A DNA stretch of 64,000 bases, taken from Trichoderma breve (Eukaryota > Ascomycota > Sordariomycetes > Hypocreales > Hypocreaceae). Location: contig NC_079232.1 in NCBI RefSeq assembly GCF_028502605.1, forward strand, positions 2,852,001-2,916,000, given 5' to 3'. Of this stretch, positions 1-11,589 are shown one piece after another (the first letter of the stretch is position 1; each line of letters opens with the position of its first letter). A program made the translations under genes and the position numbers. A model generated the notes under the pieces. It was given only the letters and a program-made list of their open reading frames with translations. It made no database searches and was not told where the DNA came from.

Positions 1-1470
1 GAAGGCTCCGATGCAGAGAGACGAGCAAGAGAGAAGAAGGAGAAGAAGGCGCGGCCCAAGTCGCCGCCCCTCGAGCTCAAGATTGAAGATTACACCGAGG
101 AGCAACTCCAGAAGCCCAACAAGAATTATGGTGTTCTTATCGATGAAACGTTGACAGCGGCAGGCCCTGACGGTCTCACATTGAAGCAAATCTACAAGAG
201 AATTTGCCAAAGATACCCGTGGTTTTATTTCCACACCGAGACAAAGGGATGGGAGAGCAGCGTTCGCCATAACTTGATTGGGAACGAGGCGTTTAAGAAG
301 GATGAGACGACAAATCTGTGGTCTCGAGTACCTGGTGTTGAGTTGGATGCTGGCAAGAAGAGGAAGGCATCCTCTCCGGATCGGGGACTGGCGGCAGCGC
401 AGGCATATGGACATTACTCGTATCCGTACGCCGCACAACACATGGCTCCTGGGGCACATCCTGGCTATCCCCCAGGCCAAGCACAAGCTCCGGGATACCA
501 AGCACCTGCATATGCTGTACAGCCGAGCCACGCGGCGCGCCCAGTGCAGTATGGCGCGTCACAGTCACCCCCTGGACACCAACCAGTTCAACCAGCCGGG
601 GGCGCTCCGCCTCCGGCTCCGATACAGTTGCCAGGATATGGTCCGCCAGCAGCCCCGGCTCGCCCCCAGCTGGGGTTGCCACAACCTGGAGCATACAGCT
701 CGCCGTATGCGTCAAGGCCTCCTCCATTGGCAAGCCCAGCTGTTAAAGCTGAGGACAGCGGTGCTGGTGTACCGGCTGCTGCTATTGCGCCCGGCCAGCA
801 GCCACCCCGAATAATCATTCCGGCGGCCACCACTGAATCAAAGGCGGCAGTTTCAGGTGCTGTACCGGCATCTCAACAGACGACCACGCAAGCCGCTGCT
901 CACCCACCACAATCTCGAGCATCAGCCACACCTGCCCGGCCGATCATCGAACCGCGTCTCCTCACCGCAGTCGTCGGCCTCAAAAATGGCTTGGTGGAAA
1001 ACCTTAGAAAAGCTGGCAATCCCAAGGCCGAGGCCATCGTCATGTCAGCTCTGAACAGGTGCATTGGACTCAAGAAAGAGGCTACTGAGAACGACAAGAT
1101 GGAAGCGATCTGTATCAAGGGAATCCGGCAGGTCATCGATGGCTTCACCAAGGGTAAAAGCCCCACGCCCGGCAGTTCGACCGCGTTGCCGACAGACACA
1201 CCACCTGTTTTCGAATCCAAAGTGTTGGCTGCCCTGAACGGCCTCAAGGATGCTTCTGTCAATGCAATCAAGGCAGGCCTAGGTGAGGCCAAGGCCGAGG
1301 CTGTGACTCTGTCTGCCATCGATCGTGTCATTGGCCTTGCAGATGCGAGCATCATGCCCAAAGCTGCCGAAGGCGAGCCGGTGAGCAACTTTGAAGGAGT
1401 CGAGCAGCATCTCATGAAGTCGATCCGACAGCTCCTCCAGGGCATGAACCAAAAACTACAAGGTGATTGA
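1..1470 (+). CDS. Fork-head transcription factor, Fhl1-like (5' end outside window)
   Basis: The frame is open from base 1 to a TGA at 1468-1470, giving 489 visible residues; the start lies upstream of the window. Residues about 40-115 form a fork-head (winged-helix) domain: a start resembling KPNKNYGVLI, then the recognition-helix signature WESSVRHNL and LWSRVPG. A basic stretch (KKRKASSPDRG) and a long Pro/Ala/Gln/Tyr-rich linker follow. The C-terminus holds two similar segments of about 65 residues (starting near bases 955 and 1213), each rich in Ala/Leu/Lys. In yeast, Fhl1 combines an FHA and a fork-head domain and controls ribosomal-protein genes. The FHA part would lie upstream here, so the Fhl1 assignment is inference; another fork-head factor is possible. 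Confidence 0.85.
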   Translation, partial: EGSDAERRAREKKEKKARPKSPPLELKIEDYTEEQLQKPNKNYGVLIDETLTAAGPDGLTLKQIYKRICQRYPWFYFHTETKGWESSVRHNLIGNEAFKKDETTNLWSRVPGVELDAGKKRKASSPDRGLAAAQAYGHYSYPYAAQHMAPGAHPGYPPGQAQAPGYQAPAYAVQPSHAARPVQYGASQSPPGHQPVQPAGGAPPPAPIQLPGYGPPAAPARPQLGLPQPGAYSSPYASRPPPLASPAVKAEDSGAGVPAAAIAPGQQPPRIIIPAATTESKAAVSGAVPASQQTTTQAAAHPPQSRASATPARPIIEPRLLTAVVGLKNGLVENLRKAGNPKAEAIVMSALNRCIGLKKEATENDKMEAICIKGIRQVIDGFTKGKSPTPGSSTALPTDTPPVFESKVLAALNGLKDASVNAIKAGLGEAKAEAVTLSAIDRVIGLADASIMPKAAEGEPVSNFEGVEQHLMKSIRQLLQGMNQKLQGD

Positions 1471-3322
1471 TTCATGGAAAGGTTATAGGTGTCAAAGATG
1501 TGTTTGAGAGGAGCATGGGGGTTAATGACTAGGGGAGGATTGATGTAGGATTTTGATGAATGGGGATGAGCCAATCATTTGTACAAAGGCTGTGCTGTCT
1601 GTTGCAGGGGGTGGGAGTTTACGGGGCACAAAAATGAACTGCTGGGGGGCGTTTCGGCCACTAGATGAAAAGGACTGACACGGGTATACATATTTTTTGC
1701 CGTCTTTTGTCTGGGGCCATGGCTTGATGCAAGCCCCTATATAATATGGTAGCGTCTTCTTTTTTTTTTTTCATCTCCGCCTTTCTATTAATGAATATGA
1801 GTGGGAGTCGTAACTGCATTTCGGGCTTGGATCGAAGTGATTGTCAAGCTGATGTTGATGATGTTGGTGATGTTGATGTGGCTAACTGTGAATCTTGTAC
1901 TTTGTTTAAACCAGGGTACAGTGTATGTCAAAGCAATGGTTAGCTAATAGTTAATACTCTAGGTGATACAATTATGTGAAATGAAGGATTATTAGGAGAA
2001 GGTACTGTGGTAATAATGTTTCTGCCAGTTGCTACTGTCCGAGAGCACAAGAACTGATTTATACGTCATTTTATTTTGACTCTCCCCTGGTATTTCTCTC
2101 GTACATTCTAGTATTTCCAGTATCTCTAGCATTTCTAGTATCTCTAGTATTTCTCGTAATGGAAAAATATACCTCTATAGATGCTACTTATCTATATGCG
2201 TACAATATAATAACTGCCCAGACATGACACATTCATAGCCTCCCTCCCTACCACAGTATATAGTCCAGATTTAGGATACTGCTACTACACCAAGTAGCCA
2301 CTCCTTAATGAAAGAAAATGAAAAAAAAAAAAGACATCAGGTAGAATCTCATCAATTAGTGTTGCGTACTAGAAAGAGAGAGAAAACGAAATCTTCCATA
2401 GAAAAAGCTCTAGAACAACACCTCCCCTTCCAATCAACCCTCTCTTTCCCATTCATTCATTCCATATAAAACAACCTTTCCTCACTTTGTGGGAACTTTT
2501 CTTTTTTTCTGCTTCTGCTTCTTCTTCCTGTTCTCTACTTGCCTCCTTCTCTCTCTCGTCTTGCCCAGCACTGCACACGCCTCCACGCAGCGCCAAATTT
2601 AAATAACACTAGGAAAAAAGGGGGGGAAACGCAAAAAGACACACACACACAAAGACAAAAAACAGGCAAAGAAATTCCCTTCCCAAGCGCACTACTCCCT
2701 TTCCCAACATTCTACTCCCTTCTCATCGAAGTGCAAGGGGGAAAAAAGCAATTGGGGAGATTCGAGCAGGAAAAGCATCTTGAAAATAGATGATTGCAGC
2801 AGTTCGATTTCTCGCCATGACGGCGATTGTAGCAGCAATTAGCTTATATTAGCTGACTTTTTCTCTCACCAGAAACAGGCGAGTCTTGACGCATGCAAAA
2901 GAGGACCGAAAAAAAAACAAGCGAAAGAATCAATAGATGGATATATAGACACGCTTCCCCCCTTTCAAGCAAGAAAATAACTCGAGAGAAACAAGTAAGA
3001 GCAGAGAAGACAGCCCCCAATCGTCCCCAGAAAAAAAAGGGGGAGACGAAGAAATAGAACAAAAGTATTAAAAAGGCAAGAGAAAAATAAGTGATCAAAG
3101 GTTCTCATCATCGAGTCTTTCTCATTTGGCTGTCAAAGCCATTCTCATATCAAATTTCCGAGTGTTTAAAAAATATTTCCTTCTGGCGAAATCGCCCTTC
3201 ATGATACGTTGAGATTTCATTTCCTCCCTTTTCTTCAAGCCCCTCCTCCGTCGTACGGTAGCGCGCGTGCTCTATGTGCTCAAGGGCGAGAAAATTCGAG
3301 TCTTCTTCCGCCGTAATGCGCT
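1471..3322. other. Intergenic, convergent 3' ends, with a 10-bp tandem repeat
   Basis: No gene is supported. The spacer separates the 3' ends of two convergent genes and is long for that arrangement (1.85 kb). It holds a T tract near 1757-1771, a degenerate 10-bp tandem repeat at about 2106-2157, and A/G- and C/T-rich low-complexity sequence at about 2380-3090. The short open frames here look random. Confidence 0.6.
2106..2157. repeat. Degenerate 10-bp tandem repeat (TAGTATTTCC-like)
   Basis: About five consecutive copies of a 10-base unit alternate TAGTATTTC and AGTATCTCT forms. It lies in the convergent spacer between the fork-head and Boi-like genes. It is likely a minisatellite with no evident function. 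Confidence 0.7.
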
Positions 3323-6252
3323 CTATGCACTCAATGGGGAGAAGGTACTGTCCTTGTCGCCAAAATTGACGTCTAAGCGAGCGCCATCAATCTTGAGAGC
3401 TGCCAGCTTGTCTGCGCTATCCGCTTCACCGTCTTGTGCCGCCATCTGGCTATCTTCAAAGCCCGGAGGGCGATGGCGCATCTGTTTCGCCTTGGCAAGG
3501 GATATTGTCTTTTGCTGATACGTCGTGGTGATTGGTTGGGTGTCATCCCGCTCGATCGTTGACTTCATCAAGGCAGCCATCCAAAGACGGCCCTGCTTGA
3601 GGTTTGGCACAGCAAAGTAGTGAACCGTCGGCTTGGTGAAGCTGACGCCCTTGGATAGGCCCGCTCGCGGTGGGACTAGTTTGAAGATGAACATGGTATC
3701 GTCACCCTTGTCCACACCTGCACCATCATCGCCTGCGGGACTGCTGTGACTGCCTGGCATGCTTGGCCCGCCGCCTGCACCAGTTAATGTAGCATGTAGT
3801 CCGGTCAGCCTCTCGTTATCGGCCGGCAGTACACGGTGGAATGAGATGTCAATAAGGCCCTTTTCTTGGTCGTCGTCTTCAGAGTAGTAATAAGCAAGTC
3901 GGCGTCCCTTGAGAACAAAGAATCGAGGCTTCCATGTTGTCATCAGGTTGGAGCTCTTCTTCTTCATCCAGCCGTAGTAATCGGCGTCCTTCATGGCCAC
4001 TTGCGGCGATATTTTCAGTAGGCCCTGAGTGTAGGCGCTTGTTTCCTTCTTGCCCTTCTTTCCGCCCTTCTTGTTGCTCGGAGCCGTTGCTGTGACGGGA
4101 CTCTTGAGGCCTTCATGAGAGTCGAGATCGAGGCTTTGTCCTGCTGAAGCAGTGCTGGATCCTGTTCGTACGGGGGAAGGCAAGGGCGGCTCATTAGTCG
4201 ATAGATCAGCTGATCCACCACCCTTGGATCTCTCAAATGTGAGCTTATCCGAAATGGCTCGCATTGCTGGTCGAGTGGCTTTGCCGACTGGTTTGGTCAC
4301 TGATGAGAGCCAGTCGGCACTGAGGCCCTGGGCCCTGCCGACAATGGGCGATGATTCCGTCTGGGTAGGGCTGACTACAGTATCCAGCTTGGTGACGGCG
4401 GGAGCAGGTCCATCCTTGGCTGGGGGCGGTGGGCGAACAGAATCGGTCGTATTCGTGGAGGCATTTCGTTTGTGGGGAGTCGGTTGGATGCCATAGTATT
4501 TCTGAGCGGCAGACGGCGCTCCATCCCGGAAAGAATCGACGCTACCGTATCTGGAGTGTCGGGAGAGGGCGGTTGCGCTACGTACTCTCTGCTCGTCCGC
4601 GTAGCTCTGCTGAGTCCCGTAGTTAGCGCTATCACGTTTCCGCAAGACATTGCGCTTCCGTCCATCTACCTCAGTGCCGGAAAAGTAGCCTCGGTCCAGC
4701 TCGACGGCTGAGTCCTGCAAATCTTGTTCGGATACGCCTAGCATTTCTTGTAGTCCCGTGGAGGAGAGCGGTCTTTGAGAAGTCTGCGAGACAGCGCCGC
4801 CCAAGGTCCAGTTTCGATCAAAGGAAGGCTGTTTCTTATGCACGCCATCACCACCGGCAGAGAGATTCGCGTTTGCCGATACCTTGGGCACCGTCGCATT
4901 GGAGCCTGGAAGGCGGAATTCGGTCGATGAGTGTCGTCGTGAGTGGTTGAGGTCCCGAATGGAAGCTGCCGACGGCCGCTTGAGGTGTGTACGTGATGGG
5001 CTCTCCTGAGTGCCATTTGTTGGGGTCATATGAGCGGCTGGAGAGGCCTTGTTAGATGACTGAGCCAGGGACAGGCGCCTAGCCTGGACGGAGGTGGGTC
5101 GTGATATTGAGTTCCCTGTCAGGGTGCTCGTTCGACTTCTCGTCCGTTTCGCGTCCTCGGATCCGCCATCGCTGCCGCGCGTATGCGTGGCGCGCCTTGA
5201 ATCTGGTTCGTCGACACTAACCTCATCTTGGAGAGCCTTAATCTTCTGCCACGTTTTAAGGCGGCGGCCGACGGAGCCTAGGTCGAAATCCTTGATGAAC
5301 AGGGAGCTCTGATCCATGCTTAATAACACTTCGCCGGAAATTTCCTGGTCCCTAAAAACTTCGCAGTGGTGCTTCTCCACGCCCTCAGTAAAGAGATATT
5401 CGGCCACGTCGTCTGGGGACCAGGCCTCCACCTCGGCGCGACTATGTACTGCCTCTTCTTCTTCGTCCGTCTCTTCTCCTTGGATATACGACATTCGGTG
5501 GTCAATCGCAACGCTGTACTCGCTGCCGGAGTCTGTGGCGGCAGCGTTGCCATGACTGGTGCCAGGCGGTGACTGCAAATGAGTAATGTGCTCGTTGATA
5601 ACGTTCAAAGTCTCATTTAGAAACTCGTCCTGTCCCGTGCTGTCAAGGCCGGAAACAGGCGATCCTGTGCCACCCAGACCAGACACAGGAGCTGATTCAG
5701 CTTTGACCAGATGCGATGGCAAAGCAGATGGCATCGCGCTTGAAGACAGAGGTACGGTAGATGTACTGGCCGAAGCAAGATTACTCGCGGTGCCTTGGAG
5801 GGATGCTTCTTGTGTAACCTCCACCAAGGGTGACAGCGGTTGCGAAGCAACGAAGGCAGGAGTCGAGGTTGGGTTCGAAACGGCTCTTGGGTTCGGTCGG
5901 GTATAGACTAGCGAATTAGCCAGTTAGCAGAAGATTCATCCATCAAGTGACGTGTACTTAAAGCGACGCACCTTCAGGGAAGAGGCCAGTATTATTGTTC
6001 GCGACGTGCCGACCCAGGAACCATCCATCACCAAACTCGTCGTCTCGTTCTAGTAACTCGACCCGGTCTCCCTTCTTGAGGCTCAGCTCATCCGAGCTGC
6101 GGGCAATAAAGTCGTCTGCATCAATAAGAAAAGGATTAGTAGTTGGAATCTCGGCGCATTGCCTTGCGGGGGGAGTACGAAGACGTACGGATCACCATCA
6201 AGACGTCGCCCACGTCGGGCCGGGAAGGCCCATCGTTTGCTCGCGACGCCAT
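3323..6252 (-). CDS. Boi1/Boi2-like SH3-SAM-PH polarity scaffold
   Basis: Three exons on the minus strand: 6252-6189, 6115-5972 and 5907-3323, giving 930 residues. Introns start GTACGT and GTGCGT and end CAG and TAG. Splicing restores an N-terminal SH3 domain (residues about 15-70) with the ALYDY-like start VIHDFIARSSDELS, then GDGWFLGRH and GLFPEVY. A SAM domain follows (about 229-296, WSPDDVAEYLF to GRRLKTWQKI), then a long Ser-rich region. A PH domain lies at about 712-840 (GWMKKKSSNLMTTWKPRFFVL to GRLWMAALM). The SH3-SAM-PH order is that of yeast Boi1/Boi2, which bind the cortex, Cdc42-pathway proteins and the exocyst to support polarised growth. The start ATG at 6252 gives the complete SH3 domain. 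Confidence 0.93.
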
Positions 6253-7045
6253 TGTCGTCGACACTTGTTTCGATCTGAATGGACTCGATGGAGGAGAAGA
6301 GTCGATGCGCTCGCAGAGTCTTGTCTCTGTCGTTGCCCGGCTCGCCACCCCTTTGAAGCCGCTTGGACCTCGTCGAGCTTCCGGGGACGGAGGAGGCGAG
6401 GGCTGGGAAGTGCGGGCGGTTCGCCTTGTGCGCCGCCGTATTCAGCGACCAAGAGCAAGAGGGCTGTGCCGACAGGATTGAAGCTCGGCTAGGGGATGAT
6501 TGGACGGCTTGGTGGTTGAAGTCGGGTTGCAAGAGAGGACTTTAGCGTGCTGTGGTACGATTGGGCGGGCTGTGGTTAGTGGGCGGGATGCACGCGGCGA
6601 ATCGCAGGGGCGAACAAGATCTGGTAGGTCGGTGATAGAGCATGTCGCACCGAATCCGGAGTACCTGTACCTGACTGTGCCGCATTCCTGTCGGCGACTA
6701 ACTAGTACCTTGTACCTGGGACTGGCACCGTGCGATATCGTGTAGGCGACACGGAGCATGGGGGGGATATTTATAGAGGCGGGCTCTCTTCGTATGTTAC
6801 GTACGGGTTGGGGTCCACATGGGGGCTCGTATGTGCCCTAGAGCCAAAGCATTGATGGAGTGCATTGCAGGTGCTCCGTTGCTGTATGTGTACGGGAGTG
6901 GGTTTGAGTGTGTATGGGGATTTTGTCTACTCATATCCAAGGTACGAAGATGATTCATGTTGTATGTCGGTACAGTAGCTGATAGTGCCCCTGTTAGAAG
7001 AATATAGCAATAGTAGCAGAGAGTAGACGCTATATCCGTCCTTAA

Positions 7046-7119
7046 TAGAGACAGTAGCAGACAGTAACAAACAGTAGCAGATAGTAGCAAATAGTAGTAG
7101 AGGGTAGTAGACAGTAGAA
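7046..7119. repeat. 10-bp tandem repeat (CAGTAGCAGA-like), about seven copies
   Basis: Roughly seven head-to-tail copies of a 10-base unit read as variants of GACAGTAGCA. Degenerate AGTAGC words continue on the left from about 6973. It lies between two divergent genes. No coding function is apparent. Confidence 0.75.
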
Positions 7120-7691
7120 ACTACCAAGATGCTATCAGTAGCAGCGGGCAGCAAGAAAGGCGATATGTAAATATAAGATTCTTTCCTTTATTATCGTGTC
7201 CAACCTCAGACAAGCGTCTTGTAATTGAGCAAGACGGGATGAAGCTCTGAATGCTGAATATCCCCTTCCGACTTAGACTGGCATCCAAAGAACCCCGCAC
7301 TGACTTGACAGATGTCAGTGTACAATTGAAAACAACCTTATTCAAAGCTGCTGGGTACATGTCCATAAGAGCACTGAAATTTGATCACTTGCAGCTTCGT
7401 GATGACTTTGTCTATCAGCTGCCCGCCTGATTGCGATTTCGGCTCATCTGTCGAATGAGGAACAGTTTTAATTTGATTGCAGGGATTTTGGTAAGCTTCT
7501 CATACCAAGTGAAGGAAACTTTTCGTAGTCGTCTTCTTTGCATTTCCGGAATTCTTCAAGAAGGTACGCCCTTGAATAACTGCATTTTTATTTAATGATT
7601 CTTTCAGCCATTACCCAGCCTTACTAAAATAAAGTGCGTATGAGCCTCGATTCGTAATCAGTAGTCTTTACACATCACCTTGGCAACGAGG

Positions 7692-7700
7692 TTATAAAAC
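7692..7700 (+). promoter_or_regulatory. TATA-like box of the F-box-like gene
   Basis: TTATAAAAC lies upstream of a pyrimidine-rich leader (7715-7805) and the ATG at 7856. This is the usual order of a fungal core promoter. Position and composition are the only evidence. Confidence 0.45.
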
Positions 7701-7855
7701 ACCCAGCCACTCCAGCTAGCATTCTCTTCTGTCTATCAAACTCTCCATCATTTTAATATCGACTAGCAGCACTCTTGTCTATATATTGAACTCTCCCTCT
7801 TCTTGTCGTTGGTAAAAGCAACACCCTCCAGTCATTTGTTGATAAAGTGATATCA

Positions 7856-9458
7856 ATGTCAACCGCCAGCAGTTCATCTTGGGCCTATCTACCAGCAGAG
7901 ATCAGGGCGTTGGTCCTCGAATTTTTGTCCAAGGACGGCTGTAGCCTCGCTGGCTTCGTCACAGTATCGCGAGAATGGCAGACGTTCATCGAAAAGCATA
8001 TCTTTGCACGAATCACGTTGACACCTTTTCGCCTCGCAGATTTCGGTCCAATGATACATCGTAATCAGGCTCTCGTGCGCTACATATGGCTTTGCTTGGA
8101 ACTCGAAGACTACGATTGCACTGAATGTGACCCTGATAACGAGATCTTGGGAATAAGTTTTGCGGATAACCTCCGAGTCATAACAACATTCACGAGGCTA
8201 TTCAGAACTCTCAGTACATGGAAACCAAGCGGCAGCTTAGTGCTCGATATCAGTGTTCACTCTCCTAGTGATCCACTGCACTGGTTCAGATATCTGACTT
8301 TTGAGCCTGATGCTGCCTCTGGCGTGCGCCGTCGTCGAAGCTCAGAGCTGTCTCCGTTGGCCAAATTGAACAGCCATGGTTGGATTGGTGGCAGGCGAGC
8401 TTCTGCCCCGAACGTCTTTTCTTTTCAAAAAGTTTTCGCCGAGATTTTGGGCGAAAAAAGGCCATTCGATAATGATCAACAAGAAGAACAGTGGTGGCAG
8501 AAACTTCCAGTAGTTCCAGCCGTCACGGCTATATTGCTACGCCAACAAACTCGCCGACGATGGAAGCCGAAAACCTTGAAATATATGCTCGCCCACTTTC
8601 CTAGGCTCGAGGATTTTCACTACGAGCCTTGGATGCAATGGTATGATTTCCGACAGGAGTTGACAGATCGAGGTAAGCGCATTAAGCCAATCTCTCGATC
8701 TTCGTCATGCTAACCGCAGGTGACCTCGTCTTTGGTGTAAGGTAGATTTCATATCACTTTCCGAATCGCTCACTTTCAGACAACTACGGAAGCTTGTGGT
8801 ATTCGAGAACTTCAATCCACAGTACCTTCTTGATTTCGCAGGGTGTGATCCTTTTCGAATCTCAACTTCTGAAGTCAGCCGCGCAGTCGCCGAAGCCAGT
8901 CTTAAGCTTGAGCACCTCTCAGCGTCGATCATGGTGGATGCTAGCTATTTCTTCCAAGCTCGTGACCCTTCCTGGACGTGGCCCAACTTGACTTGGCTTG
9001 CGATGACTTCAAGGCTACTTGGACCCGGTGCGTGCCCGGCGGGCATCGACGCCATACTCATCGCAGCATCAGCCGCCGCCATGAAAATGCCAAATCTTCA
9101 AGTAATGGAGCTTTGGAACGGGCAGAAGGGAATGGCGATACTTTTCAGATACCAGAAGGCCGAGGGAGGGCAGCCTGCTGTAATCACCCGAAAAGCAACG
9201 TGGGAATTTGTCCTGGGGCCTGCTGTGATCGGGGCATGGGAACACGTCGCACGGGAGCATCGCTGCAGCGGATGCGTTGTTATCACGGAGTTGATAGACG
9301 CTGGCCTTATTCAGTCACTTGGTGACGCAATTCATCATTTGAAGCTCTCGAACCCAGTTATTCGGCCTATCTCGTTGCGGCAGATTCGGATAGAACACGG
9401 AATTCAGACGGGAGTGCATACATTAAGTGAAGGCTTAGTATCTTTTGCCAGCGAGTAA
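7856..9458 (+). CDS. F-box-like / DUF6546-type protein
   Basis: Two exons, 7856-8672 and 8746-9458, giving 509 residues. The intron starts GTAAGC, has a branch site GCTAAC at about 8709 and ends TAG at 8745. Only this acceptor keeps frame with the downstream block FRQLRKLVVFENFN. The ATG at 7856 begins a short F-box-like N-terminus (AYLPAEIRALVLEFL, SREWQTFIEKHIF). The FENFN block and the later MKMPNLQVMELWNGQKG segment, followed by an FRY motif, match my recollection of DUF6546 proteins, which are expanded in Hypocreales. F-box proteins recruit substrates to SCF ubiquitin ligases; substrate and pathway here are unknown. Such genes often vary between strains, and the flanks are gene-poor. Confidence 0.8.
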
Positions 9459-11589
9459 CGTGCACCTCCTCAACCTCACTTCGTCATCCCATGAATCAAC
9501 ATTATTAACTACCAACTCTCCCCTACTTATACAAAGTGCTACGAGGTCGACGAAGCTGGGAGCTTCGCAGCCCTGCCTTAGCCGAACCCCGAGGAAGAAT
9601 ACCCGACCGAGCCTGAAGGACGACTCGAATCCAGCCCCAACTGCCATCTTCGTTGCCTCGCAGCCGCTGTGTCTGTGTCCCCACGTCCAACATTGATTGG
9701 GCGGCTGCTTTCATTTCCAGCCGTACCAATGTGATACTAGGTAGCCACTCCCTTGCATGTGCTACTCCGCAATGATGCCGGCTCTGATACTCGCACAATG
9801 GCCGAGTTGAAAGCCAGCAATGTTAGAACCTGCCAGCCTCAGCACAGTGTACAGGATGGTCTGATTCTATATATAAAGCCTGAAGCAGCTCTCTCGCGCC
9901 CCTTCTCGCTTCTATTCCCTCTATCTTTGCTCTCAGTTAACCGACCGTTGAGATACGCGGACAACGACGCAGCGGCTTCATTCAGAACCGGGCTACTGCA
10001 CTCCGTGCGGGACACAGTGTCCTAAAACCACCTCAGCTGTCTGTTTTAGCGGCATGCAGGAGCTTAGCCATTTGAAAAAAGCCCCATCCATCCATGCGAT
10101 TTGATGCCGCTTACAGCAAACGGTTAGCACTCTGAAAGGTACCCGACATCCATGACTAATTCCACCCTGATTGTCAAACGTCAACTGAGAGATGCTTGAT
10201 ATTGACACTCGCGAGGTACATGCATGTACGAGCTGCATGGGCCAAGACAATGAGATGTGGTGGAGTTGGGCACGAGGAGCATATGTACATGTATGTTGGT
10301 GTCAGTCAACATGGATTAGGACATGTTATAGGTAGAGAGCCGGCATGAACCCTGGCATATAGTACATAGTACATGTAGTAATATGCGTTGCTACCTGGCA
10401 AGTATTAATCATGTCTGATATAAGGCGAGGCAGCATGGAGTGATGGCATGAACCCGGGATACTCCCCCTCGTTTGATTCGTCTGTAGGGTCCTTATTATT
10501 AGCGACTCCAAGAGCAAAGAGGGAAACATAAGGCAACCAAGACACAACCCCTGCCACTGGGACGCCACCATGCATCTTGCTCGACCTCTTCATTTCAGAA
10601 GGCTCCCTTTGTGTAACGTCGCCTACCGGCATACATGTACTGGTGTTCAGGTGGCCATTTGTGCGGGAGCTGTCTAGGTGGGGGAAGCAATGATCCATTT
10701 TGCAAAGAGAGAGTGAGAGGGCTTCAGCATACATACACAGTACAGGCTGCAACTGACATGGAAGCTATCATTATATTCTCCGTCTCGTGCCACCCTGCCT
10801 TGAGCAGCCTTACAACATACATGTATACAGACATGGAAGCTACTAGAATGTCTTGCCGCTCCTCAGACGCATGGCAACAGACTGCATGCTACCCTCACCG
10901 CTCAACAGGCACATGCTTCCAGTGCCCAGTCCTAGTGCCTGTGCGTTTCTCACCCAGAACCGGATGTTTGTTTCGCTGCATGGCTTGCTGTGGCTTGCAT
11001 GGAAAAAGGAAAAAAGAGGGAGTGTGACAAACAGTGTATGGGACTGAGATCCCTGCAAAGTCGCTTTCAGCTCTGTCACTGCGAACACGTCGGCACAGGC
11101 ATCCCGCTCAGAATGGCAAAAAGGTCCTGTCAAAAAGCTCCGTGGTGGCGCTCGCTCTATCATGGATGTGTGGTTTGTGGTTAGTATGGAGCGGCACGAT
11201 CATCCATATCTTAGACATTGTAAATTGCTACCAGGTATTCGGGTATAAATACAGGTACCTATACAGATCTTTTCGTGCTCAATCTTTTATCCTTCCTTCC
11301 TCTCTCTTCTCTTCTCTTCTCTTCTGTTCTCTCCTCTCCTCACCTACACGGCTCGTCACATGTACATGTCTTGATTTGAATGTGACTTGCTCCCACCTCC
11401 TGCTTCTTTATACCGATCCATCCAACTCATGACTACTACCTAGTAGTTAGTGTTGCTGCAAGGATCCATCTGCCAAGGTAATACTACAGTCAGTCCAACT
11501 AGTATATCCGTCTATTCTCAAAGGCCATGCTTGCGGGGCTCAACTAACAGGTCACTTCCCGCCAACAGACTTCGACTCAGCCAACCGTC
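9459..11589. other. Intergenic spacer with orphan core-promoter-like segment and TACATGTA-rich stretch
   Basis: No coding gene is supported. A TATATATAAAG at 9868-9878 is followed by a CT-rich leader-like tract to about 9945 with no ORF behind it. Between 10210 and 11370 the words TACATGTA/CATGTAC recur. GACATGGAAGCTA occurs at 10755 and 10830, and GGCATGAACCC at 10342 and 10445. The last 350 bases look like the promoter of the downstream SP-RING gene. Confidence 0.55.
11244..11345 (+). promoter_or_regulatory. Core promoter of the SP-RING gene
   Basis: TATAAATA at 11244-11251 is followed by a strongly pyrimidine-rich tract at about 11286-11342 (repeated CTTCT units). The ATG is at 11590. TATA plus CT-rich start region is a common fungal promoter layout. 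The exact transcription start cannot be read from sequence. Confidence 0.5.

Larger units (their letters stand above)
6253..7855. other. Divergent promoter region between Boi-like and F-box-like genes
   Basis: No gene is supported. It must hold both promoters. A TATA-like box (TTATAAAAC) at 7692-7700 sits about 160 bases before the right-hand ATG. A 10-bp tandem repeat lies at about 7046-7119. Confidence 0.6.

Noticed and set aside
900..1574. 224-codon minus-strand frame opposite the fork-head gene
   Set aside because: It is a shadow of the coding strand and runs into the 3' UTR without any family signal.
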